DNA from: Lachnospiraceae bacterium
GTDB lineage: Bacteria; Bacillota; Clostridia; Lachnospirales; Lachnospiraceae
Length of the DNA stretch: 37,218 bases
Direction of reading: 5' to 3'
Assembly (NCBI GenBank): GCA_910574885.1
Contig: CAJTDD010000039.1
Location: forward strand, 1 to 37,218
This document shows positions 23,671 through 31,200 of the stretch, piece by piece. Made by a program: the position numbers and the translations under genes. Every line of letters begins with the position of its first letter. Position 1 is the first letter of the stretch. The notes beneath the pieces were generated by a model that was not told the origin of the DNA, searched no databases, and worked only from the letters and a program-made list of their open reading frames with translations.

Positions 23671-24303
23671 ATGGAAGATAAAAATTATTACGATATATTA
23701 GGCGTCTCTGAGAAGGCTTCCTTAGAAGACATTACTGCCGCCAAGAACGAGCTTGCCAAACGGTATCACCCAGACGTCAATCTCAAGGACGGCATCGACA
23801 CTACAGAGAAGATGCAGGAGATTTTAGAGGCGTACCGCGTCCTGTCCAACCCGGACAAACGTTCCGAATACGACTGGAACCACAGGCGCAGACGTCCCGT
23901 CATGCAGACATTCGACCTTCATCACATGGAAGAGGACGACGAGTCCCTTCCTGATTTCGTCGCCTACTGGAAAGCCTCCAACGCCTTGTTTGACATCATC
24001 CAGAAAAGCGACCCGTTGTTCCGGGACAAGAATTATTCCGAAGAGCTGACCCAGCTATCCACAGAAGCCCTTGCCCACGTGGTACTGCTTAGGAACTCTT
24101 CCATCCCGGAACGCTACTGGTATCCGGATATTATGAATTGGCTTCTGTTTACCTGGTTCCAGCACAGGAACTATACCATTTCCTATCTGCTGACCCTCTA
24201 CGACGAGTATGCCAAGGAGAACATTTCCGCGCTGGATAAGCTGAAACTCCAGAAGAATACCTACCATTACCAGCACTCTATCAAACGTCTGGTAAAATTA
24301 TAA
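23671..24303 (+). CDS. J-domain (DnaJ-like) protein
   Basis: 210 aa. An N-terminal J-domain (about 4-68: NYYDILGVSEKASLEDITAA, with HPD in KRYHPDVN) should stimulate the ATPase of a DnaK-type chaperone. There is no Gly/Phe linker, zinc-finger or C-terminal substrate domain, so this is a type III J-protein. The remainder (about 75-210) is an unrecognised helical domain with many aromatic residues (RYWYPDIMNWLLFTWFQHRN), which probably selects the client. An AGGAGG site lies upstream. It is expressed alone. Confidence 0.85.
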   Translation: MEDKNYYDILGVSEKASLEDITAAKNELAKRYHPDVNLKDGIDTTEKMQEILEAYRVLSNPDKRSEYDWNHRRRRPVMQTFDLHHMEEDDESLPDFVAYWKASNALFDIIQKSDPLFRDKNYSEELTQLSTEALAHVVLLRNSSIPERYWYPDIMNWLLFTWFQHRNYTISYLLTLYDEYAKENISALDKLKLQKNTYHYQHSIKRLVKL

Positions 24304-24373
24304 TTTTCTTTTTCACACATTAGAACCCCTCGCATATTATGTACTGTAAACATCATAAATGGAGGATTTCAAA

Positions 24374-24628
24374 ATGAGTGATTTAAGCGCTACGAACTGT
24401 GGATGTGGCTGTGAGTCTAATGTAGGAAGAGGCGGAGAGTGTGGATGCGGCTTTAGCAACAATAACTGCCTGTGGATTATCCTTCTGCTCTTCTGCTGCG
24501 GCGGATGCGGCAATGGCTTTGGCGGCGGATGCGGCGGCAACGATAGCTGCCTGTGGATCATCCTTCTGCTCTTCTGCTGCGGCGGATGCGGCAACGGCGG
24601 ATGCGGCGGTTTCGACTGCGGATGCTAA
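24374..24628 (+). CDS. Cys/Gly-rich mini-protein ('chorion class' type)
   Basis: 84 aa. The start ATG 24374 follows GGAGG (24361-24365), whereas the upstream in-frame ATG at 24359 would overlap that site. The protein has two copies of a hydrophobic segment CLWIILLLFCCGGCGNG separated by Gly/Asn-rich sequence, and 20 or so cysteines. Proteins of this kind in Lachnospiraceae are annotated only by resemblance to insect chorion proteins; function unknown. The LWIILLLF segments could insert in membranes while the Cys residues bind metal or cross-link (inferred). It is the only gene before a strong bidirectional terminator. Confidence 0.75.
   Translation: MSDLSATNCGCGCESNVGRGGECGCGFSNNNCLWIILLLFCCGGCGNGFGGGCGGNDSCLWIILLLFCCGGCGNGGCGGFDCGC
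24467..24598. repeat. Near-identical 51-bp duplication in the Cys-rich gene
   Basis: 24467-24517 and 24548-24598 differ at only two synonymous third positions, with an 81-bp period. The duplication encodes the repeated hydrophobic/Cys segment. Confidence 0.85.
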
Positions 24629-24640
24629 TTCAATAAGACT

Positions 24641-24675
24641 GAAAAGGGACGGAGTACAGCACTCCGTCTCTTTTC
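24641..24675. terminator. Bidirectional terminator
   Basis: A 15-bp stem (24641-24655 with 24661-24675, one G.U pair) with a 5-nt loop. It ends TCTTTTC rightward and CCCTTTTC leftward, and serves both the Cys-rich gene and the convergent 51-aa gene. A short TGGAC-TTCG-TCCA hairpin (24719-24731) lies nearer the latter. Confidence 0.8.
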
Positions 24676-24731
24676 ATATACCCAAAGGGCACACCGTAAT
24701 GCATGCCCTGCGGGCGGGTGGACTTCGTCCA

Positions 24732-24887
24732 TTAAGGTATACTTTCCCTCATCTGATACCCTTCGGTTTCCTGGTTTCTCATCTCCGCCTGTTCCTTCTC
24801 CTTCTTTTCCTCCAACTGTTTTTTCAGCATACATGTCTCGTCAATCTCGTAAACGGCGTTACCGTCAATAATCAGCTTTCTGTTCAT
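24732..24887 (-). CDS. Small protein of 51 aa
   Basis: Starts MNRKLIIDGNAVYEIDETCM at 24887 behind AGGAAAGG; the frame is open further upstream but has no ribosome site there. The C-terminal half is Lys/Glu/Gln-rich and likely a helix (LKKQLEEKKEKEQAEMRNQE). The 'IDGNAVYEIDE' opening is reminiscent of small proteins common in Lachnospiraceae, but I know no function. It is monocistronic and convergent with the Cys-rich gene. Confidence 0.6.
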   Translation of the reverse strand: MNRKLIIDGNAVYEIDETCMLKKQLEEKKEKEQAEMRNQETEGYQMRESIP

Positions 24888-25014
24888 ACCCGTTTCCTTT
24901 CCTGACATACATTTCCCTATTAATATATGAAATGCTTCAGATTTAGTTTTCCCACATCTCATAAAATCCATTCTGCCGTCATATATATTTACAACGTTAT
25001 GATAAGGAGTGCCT

Positions 25015-25521
25015 ATGGAACAAAATTCCCTGAAACCAATGACGCCATTCGACAATCTGGTGACACCGCCTTTTCTGTACACGTTAAAACTTCTGCTTCC
25101 ATACACTCCGCCTTCCGTACAGCGTTTCTTCGGAATCTACATCAAATTTCTGGAGCTGCGCCACACGATGGAATATTTTCAGGGATTTGACTTTTCTTCC
25201 CCGGCGAACATTCTGGAGGGGCTGAAACCCTATATGGAGCCTGCCGAAAAGGAAATGATGGAACAAATGTCAAGCATGATGAATATGATGGAAATGGTAC
25301 GAAGCATGCAGTCGATGTCTGAGGGAGCCTCGGATTCATCTTCCCAGGGATTCGGCGCATTTAACCCGATGGACATGATGAAGGGCATGTTAAGCCCGGA
25401 ACAGCAGGAGATGTTCGAGATGTACAACACGATGTTTGAGCAGGAATTTGACCCGGAAAACAATCAAAGAAATAATCCGCCCGATACGGGCAGCAAGAAA
25501 GGAGACGCAAAAAATGAATGA
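25015..25521 (+). CDS. Hypothetical Met-rich protein (168 aa)
   Basis: Start ATG 25015 with AAGGAG (25004-25009). The N-terminus has a semi-hydrophobic region (TPPFLYTLKLLLPYTPPSVQ). Residues about 80-135 are strikingly Met-rich (EKEMMEQMSSMMNMMEMVRS, then NPMDMMKGMLSPEQQEMFEM), like signal-binding or amphipathic surface helices. The C-terminus is polar and disordered-looking. No family is recognised. Its TGA overlaps the next gene by 8 bp, so both are made together. Confidence 0.65.
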   Translation: MEQNSLKPMTPFDNLVTPPFLYTLKLLLPYTPPSVQRFFGIYIKFLELRHTMEYFQGFDFSSPANILEGLKPYMEPAEKEMMEQMSSMMNMMEMVRSMQSMSEGASDSSSQGFGAFNPMDMMKGMLSPEQQEMFEMYNTMFEQEFDPENNQRNNPPDTGSKKGDAKNE

Positions 25522-25789
25522 ATGGATGAACCACCCGGATATGCAGAATATGGACCCGTTGAAGATGGAGCTAATCCGCACCGCAGCCGCCCAGACCCAG
25601 GGCAAGAGCGGGAAATCCCTTGCTCCGGTCATGATGGCGCTGATTACCAATGCGAATAAGAGAGGGATTCAGTTTACGCCGGACGAATTCTCACTGGTAC
25701 TCTCCGTCTTAAAGGACGGGAAATCAAAAGAGGAGCAGGACCAGATTGAAGGGATGGTGCGGATGGTTTCTTCTTATATGAAAAAATAA
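25514..25789 (+). CDS. Hypothetical protein (91 aa), coupled to the previous
   Basis: Start ATG 25514 inside the end of the Met-rich gene, behind GGAG. The protein is helical and soluble: MNEWMNHPDMQNMDPLKMEL, then ITNANKRGIQFTPDEFSLVL and a C-terminal MVRMVSSYMKK. No family is recognised. The overlap suggests the two gene products act as a complex (inferred). It is convergent with the thioesterase gene, 2 bp apart. Confidence 0.65.
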   Translation: MNEWMNHPDMQNMDPLKMELIRTAAAQTQGKSGKSLAPVMMALITNANKRGIQFTPDEFSLVLSVLKDGKSKEEQDQIEGMVRMVSSYMKK

Positions 25790-25791
25790 CG

Positions 25792-26262
25792 TCAGCTCTT
25801 AGGATTCCTCATCTGGCAACGCAGGGCGGCTTGTTCCCATGCCGCCCTCTGTTCCTGTGTCTCAAGGATTAATCCCGGAACCTGAGCTGGTTTGTCATTC
25901 TCGTCCAATGCTACCATTGTAAAGAACGCCTGGTTGATATGGGTCCTTCTCTCCTCCAGGTCTTCGATATAGGTATCTGCCTGCACTTCCATAGATGTAC
26001 GCCCCACATAGGTAATCCTTCCCGTAATGATAATCACGTCATTCTGATAGGCTCCTTTCAGAAACCTAAGGTTGTCCACGGACGCCGTGGTAACGTTCCT
26101 GTGGGCGTGGCGTTTTGCCGTCAGGGCGGCTACCTCGTCAATCCACTGCATCAGAATGCCTCCAAAAAGACGTCCAACTGCATTTAAATGGTTGGGACGG
26201 ACGATATGCACGGTTTCGACGATAGATTCTGACACTTTTCTGCTTTCTACACTCATTTTCAT
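25792..26262 (-). CDS. Acyl-CoA thioesterase (hot-dog fold)
   Basis: A 156-aa YciA/BFIT-type thioesterase hydrolysing acyl-CoA to acid plus CoA. Visible family landmarks are VRPNHLNAVGRLFGGILMQWIDEVAALTA (catalytic Asn/Asp region with the Gly-Gly turn), ASVDNLRFLKGAYQNDVIII and SMEVQADTYIEDL. The gene is monocistronic; AGGAG precedes the start. Substrate chain length cannot be read from sequence. Confidence 0.88.
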   Translation of the reverse strand: MKMSVESRKVSESIVETVHIVRPNHLNAVGRLFGGILMQWIDEVAALTAKRHAHRNVTTASVDNLRFLKGAYQNDVIIITGRITYVGRTSMEVQADTYIEDLEERRTHINQAFFTMVALDENDKPAQVPGLILETQEQRAAWEQAALRCQMRNPKS

Positions 26263-26440
26263 GATTCTCCTGTTCTATATGCCGGATAAAGCCCGGCTCA
26301 TTCTATCTTATTTTTTTCCTGTAAGCCCTTTTATTATAACATAGAATTTGCTATACTAAATTAAATTTGTGGGAAATGAATTCCTCTCTCAAGGCGGGCT
26401 TTCCCCGACAATGTGATAGAAAGATGAGGTCTCTGTAAAT

Positions 26441-27217
26441 ATGAGAAGAAGAAATAAGGTGAAAGAAGAGCCGGTTTCCCTTAGAAACATCAAGCTCACC
26501 ATCGAATACGACGGAAGCCGTTACCAAGGCTGGGCGCGGCTCGGGAAAGACGAGTCCAACAATACCATTTCCAACAAACTTCTGGAAGTTTTGAAGAAAA
26601 TGACCGGCGAGGAACAGATAGAGATTTTCTGCGGATGCCGCACAGAATCCGGCGTCCACGCCTACGGGCAAGTCGCCAATTTTAAGACCGGTTCCGATAT
26701 GGATATCATGGACATGAAGCACTACCTGAACCGTTACCTCCCCATGGATATTGCCATCATCACAGTCGAAGAGGTGTCGGAACGTTTCCATTCCCAGTTG
26801 AACGCCATTTCCAAGACCTATATGTACCGCATGACCGTTGACGATGTGCCCAGTGTGTTCGACCGGAAATATACTTACCACTGCTTTAAGATTCCGGACA
26901 AACAGGCGATGCGCCAGGCTGCCTTGCTGCTTGCAGGAACCCATGACTTTAAGAATTTTTCTACTGCTAAGAAGAGTAAGTCTACCGTCCGGAAGCTTTA
27001 TGACATTGAAATCTACAGCGCAGCCCAGGAGATGCAGATTATCCTCTATGCGGACGATTTCCTTCACAATATGGCGCGGCTGATTGTGGGGACGCTTCTG
27101 GATATCGGGCATGGAGTCCGCCCTAAGGAAGATATTGAGGACATCTTCAAAGGAATCAAACCGCCCAGTGCGCCATGCGACCCGAAAGGGCTTTATCTTC
27201 AGGAGATTTCTTATTAA
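26441..27217 (+). CDS. truA: TruA-like tRNA pseudouridine synthase paralogue
   Basis: A 258-aa TruA-family protein (pseudouridine at tRNA positions 38-40). Fold landmarks are NIKLTIEYDGSRYQGWARLG, SVFDRKYTYH, AGTHDFKNFSTAKK, and FLHNMARLIVGTLLDIG. The active-site motif normally reads RTDxGVHA; here it is CRTESGVHAYGQVANF with Glu69 at the catalytic Asp position. The residues around it are otherwise conserved. This looks like a second, diverged TruA that may be inactive, slower or repurposed. A canonical truA is expected elsewhere, often beside the ECF/ribosomal cluster. A GAGG-type site precedes the ATG. Confidence 0.8.
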   Translation: MRRRNKVKEEPVSLRNIKLTIEYDGSRYQGWARLGKDESNNTISNKLLEVLKKMTGEEQIEIFCGCRTESGVHAYGQVANFKTGSDMDIMDMKHYLNRYLPMDIAIITVEEVSERFHSQLNAISKTYMYRMTVDDVPSVFDRKYTYHCFKIPDKQAMRQAALLLAGTHDFKNFSTAKKSKSTVRKLYDIEIYSAAQEMQIILYADDFLHNMARLIVGTLLDIGHGVRPKEDIEDIFKGIKPPSAPCDPKGLYLQEISY

Positions 27218-27234
27218 GATGCCGATACAGACAC

Positions 27235-27273
27235 GCCGGGAAATGAACTTGCATATGCAGAACATTTCCCGGC
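27235..27273. terminator. Hairpin between convergent truA-like and LytTR genes
   Basis: A perfect 11-bp stem GCCGGGAAATG/CATTTCCCGGC (27235-27245, 27263-27273), whose loop contains a further GCATATGC palindrome. It has no T-tract but the right place for a bidirectional terminator. Confidence 0.6.
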
Positions 27274-27301
27274 ATATCTATATCCGTGCAGTCTATTTGT
27301 C

Positions 27302-28027
27302 TTATCCCCCCGCCTCCATCCTCGTCCGCTCAAAACAAAAGTCCAGATAAGCTTTCCGCACTTCCTTCTCCCTCCTGCGGCTCATATAGGCCTTCTTCCC
27401 ATTACTCATTCTAAAGAAGTGATCCTCCAATTTTACGACCTCATAAAAATTGACCATAAGCCCCTTGGCACAGCGCTGAAAAAATGGAAAACTACAGAGC
27501 AGTTTTTCAAACTCCGTCTGGGATATCCTAGTCCGGATATCTTCTCCTCTTTTATTATATACCGTTACCATATGGTTGCCATATTCCGTGTAAATGATAT
27601 TACGCAATACCATACGCTGCCCATCCGGCAGGACAATAAAACGTCCGGACTCGTATTCTTCCAGATTCAGCCTGCCAAACATCTCCCCAATTCCCTGTTT
27701 TGAAACAGGCTTCCTGAGATAGTAATTGGCGCCCACTTCATAACTTTCACTTGCGAATCCATTCCCCACCGTACAGAAAACCAGCCTGACGTCCTCGTCC
27801 ATGCGGCGTATCCTCCGTGCAGCATCAATCCCGGACAGTCCCCCCATATAGATATCCAATAAGACCAGAGCATACCCATGAGGTATCCACACATCCAGAA
27901 ATTCCTCGGCGCTTTGGAAGGTATCAATCCTATTTGCCATATACCCGGCTTCTTCCAGATAATGCCTAATCATCTCCGACAGCCCATTCAGTTCCCTAGG
28001 TTCATCGTCTATCACAGCGATTCTCAT
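27302..28027 (-). CDS. LytTR-family response regulator
   Basis: 241 aa from MRIAVIDDEPRELNGLSEMI (ATG 28027, GGAG upstream). Receiver domain about 1-120: acidic pair DDE (7-9), phospho-acceptor Asp in LVLLDIYMGG, Thr/Lys region ending RKPVSK. The C-terminal LytTR DNA-binding domain (about 135-235) contains FIVLPDGQRMVLRNIIYTEY and FFQRCAKGLMVNFYEVVKLE. No histidine kinase gene is in the window. It is divergent from the giant surface-protein gene, and a LytTR-type direct repeat lies between, making that gene the likely target (inferred). Confidence 0.88.
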   Translation of the reverse strand: MRIAVIDDEPRELNGLSEMIRHYLEEAGYMANRIDTFQSAEEFLDVWIPHGYALVLLDIYMGGLSGIDAARRIRRMDEDVRLVFCTVGNGFASESYEVGANYYLRKPVSKQGIGEMFGRLNLEEYESGRFIVLPDGQRMVLRNIIYTEYGNHMVTVYNKRGEDIRTRISQTEFEKLLCSFPFFQRCAKGLMVNFYEVVKLEDHFFRMSNGKKAYMSRRREKEVRKAYLDFCFERTRMEAGG

Positions 28028-28124
28028 AGATTTTCTCCAAAACTTTTTTCCAAAACATAAATTAATGTCTCCATAATACCACAGAATTTTATGCGAGACA
28101 ATATTGTTCCTTTTCCCGGATATC

Positions 28125-28154
28125 ACCGTTTGAGTAAAAAAAATACCGTTTGAG
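28125..28154. promoter_or_regulatory. LytTR-type direct repeat
   Basis: ACCGTTTGAG occurs at 28125-28134 and 28145-28154, 20 bp start to start. Each copy matches eight of nine positions of the published LytTR half-site pattern ([TA][AC][CA]GTTN[AG][TG]). The right copy ends 8 bp before the -35 box of the surface-protein promoter, a place suited to activation. Spacing is slightly shorter than the usual 21-22 bp. Confidence 0.65.
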
Positions 28155-28162
28155 ATAATATG

Positions 28163-28192
28163 TTGAATATCTTTTTTCCAGCTTTGTATAAT
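28163..28192 (+). promoter_or_regulatory. Promoter of the surface-protein gene
   Basis: TTGAAT (28163-28168), an 18-bp spacer and a perfect TATAAT (28187-28192). The start would be near 28199, inside the hairpin at 28192-28230. Confidence 0.7.
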
Positions 28193-28230
28193 TTTTCTGT
28201 ACAATCTGTTTAACAGAATGTACAGAAAAA
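28192..28230. promoter_or_regulatory. Long inverted repeat at the transcription start
   Basis: Two 17-nt arms (28192-28208, 28214-28230), one mismatch, loop TTTAA. It begins at the last base of the -10 box and ends 10 bp before AAGGAG. It could be a repressor operator or, if transcription starts upstream of 28199, a 5' stabilising hairpin. Confidence 0.6.
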
Positions 28231-28257
28231 CCTTCTAGGTAAGGAGTACAGCGATTT

Positions 28258-31200
28258 ATGAAAATGAAGACCAACAAGCCAACCATCTTACTGCTGTCAG
28301 GGGCCATACTGTTGTCTACACTTTTGGCAGTCACAACAGCCATGACAACCTTCTCCGTTTCCGCTGAAACAAATCAGGACGGAACAAACAACGAGCCGCT
28401 TAGCGAAGGAAATTCTAACCTCCCCGACGGACATAAGAACGAGAATCATGCCACACCGAAGGTCATAGTCCCTGACAAGATAAATCCGGAGACATCGGAC
28501 ACCGAAAGCGGCTGCTTTTCTAATATTGAGACACAGACTGCATCAAAGAACCAAAGGCAGCTTGACGCGGGCAGCGTAACCTATGAGACAACCGGCGACT
28601 ATGTACATATCATCTACGCAAACGGCCAGCCATTAATCATCGAAGCCTCAAATTCGGTCAGTTATGCAAAACTCTATCTCGATTCCAACGGAAACGGAAT
28701 CGGTGAAGCATCGGAAGAAATCACTGCCTTCCAAGGCGACGGAAAACTTTCAGGCAGCGGCATCTACTATCTGGAAGGATACGGATATTACCTTCCATAT
28801 TCAACCATATACGGCGGCGGCAAAGACGGAACCCCCCAATACGATACCAGCGTCACCCTTTCCGGTCTTTCTGACTCATCGGAGAATTACACCGTATGGG
28901 CAATCTATGGCGGCAGTAAAAGCGGCGCCCTTACAGGAAACACACAGGTGAATATTTCCGGCGGCAACATACGGATGGCATACGGCGGCAGTTGGGACGG
29001 AACCCTTACAGGCAGCTCCAGGCTTAATATTTCCGGCGGCAATGTGGGATGGACATACGGAGGGGGCGGTACAGCCGAACTAAACGGAAACGCCGAGATT
29101 CACATGACCGGCGGCAGTGCATCCAAAAACATGTACGGCGGCAGCGCATCCGGGCAAATCAACGGGAATACCCGTATCCATATCGAATCCGGACAGGTGG
29201 TTTCCGTCTACGGCGGAAATGAAAACTCAGGACAGATTGCAGGCAGCACGGAACTGATATTCGATACCAATGCCAAAGCTAACGGATGGATTTACGGCGG
29301 CGGCGCAGGATACTCTGACGACGCCATAACCGAAGTCACTGGAAGCACAAACATCACGGTCAACGGCGGTACATTTGCCAAAAATATGTACGGCGGCGGC
29401 GCATGGCGCGGCGCAAAAGTCGGCGGCAGTAACATTACCGTCAATGGCGGTGTATTCGACGGATGGATTTACGGTGGCGGCGAGGAGTTATCCAGCGTGG
29501 CCGACAAAGTATTCATCACTATCAAGGGCGGCTCTGTCTCGGCAGTCAGCCCAGCCGGAGCCGGATTTGGGCAACCGGGTGCCGGACAAATAAACGCCGA
29601 GGTGGGAGACGCCGAGGTTCACTTAGAAGGCGGGACTGTCCAAACATTCTCGGCACTTTCAACCGATTACACTGCCGTCAACGGCGATCTATCCCTTTCA
29701 CTGTCTGGGGATACATTCTCCGACACGGAGCTTTATCTGGGACGTTCCGGAAATCCTGTGAAACTGAAAAATGTTTCCATTCATATCACAGACGGGAAGG
29801 CACGGCTTTTGAAGCTCCAGTCACAGGTGACAGGGAACTTTTCCGTCGCACTAGACCGGGGGGACGTCTCAGACCTTGTACTGCTTCCTGATACACTTGC
29901 CGTTTCGGCAGGCGCAACCCTTTCCTATACGGATTGCGGTTCGTCCACGGGACGCTTCGGCACTTTCGTACAGGGTTCTTCCAACTACTTTACGGATATT
30001 GACAATCCGCTGTTGGTTGGCTCCCACCTATACCATAATCAATTTACCACAATTACATTCCGGAACAGTTATGTAAATTATTATGATGATACCATGTCAG
30101 GCGACGACAACAGCCCTAAGGCTTGTACGGAAAAACTCTTGATTGACGGCGGAACACTTAGGCTGACCGGGGACATGCTTACCAATATGCCAGCCACCGA
30201 ATTCCAAAACAATCCGCTGCTATTGCGCACCAGCAGTTTCCGTGAGGGGGTTCATTTTGAAGAAACTCCCGTGGGCGCCGCACGGCTTCAGTGGATGGAC
30301 ACCGACGGGACTGGAATCCCGGAAAATATGTCCGAACACAGCATTGCGGAAACACCCCTTGATACCCCTGACGAAACATTTTCTGCTGCAAATACCGAAT
30401 ATGCGTTAAAACGAGACAATGCCTCCCGCTCAGACTCCACAGGCCAAATCTGGCAAGGGTCAGCCTGGTACACGGATAAGGCAGAATTACTCTGCAAATG
30501 TCAGGTAATCGGTTCTTCCTTAGTAGAAAACCTGTTTCCACTTCCTGCGGGAAATGCTTCGGCATCCTTCCCCTTACAGGATGCACTCACAGGCAATACC
30601 AACCTTTCCTCAAGCTGCCTGGTCATCGGACACAGGGGAACTTCCCCGAGTTTCACCTATTCCGTAATCCCTGACGGGACGGCCATCGCCGACGCCGCAA
30701 TCACAAACGACACTCTGACCGTCAGCCAAACCGGCTCGGTCCATGTCAATGTAACGCAAAATCTGAATGGCAGGTCCCATACTTACGATACTTATGTATA
30801 TGTCCTTCAGGTTCCCCAAGAAGACAGCTCCCGGTTCACGAAAGGTCTGGCAGAGGACATTTCTCTCTCATTTCAGGGGGACGGGATTACATTTGAGCGG
30901 AACTACTCTTATATCTGGAATAATTCAGACCATGCATACATGGATACTGACAGTTATACCATGACGCTGGAAAACGATGTGCTGACGTTTGTTCTCAAGG
31001 AGGAATACCTGAATCAGTTAGAGCTTGGTGAGTATGATTTCCAGGCCTGTGCATATATGAATCAGGGTGGCGGCAGCGGTAAAAGATATGAGCATGCTTT
31101 TAAGGTCAACATTGCCCTTCCCACAGAAGTAACCGACCCGGTCATCGAGCTGCCGCAGGAACGTTACCAATACGATGGAACCAAAAAAATGCCCTCTGTC

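Noticed and set aside
26351..27265. A 304-codon open frame antisense to the truA-like gene
   Set aside because: It mirrors the truA-like reading frame, has no ribosome site, and its translation shows no domain; TruA motifs are on the plus strand.
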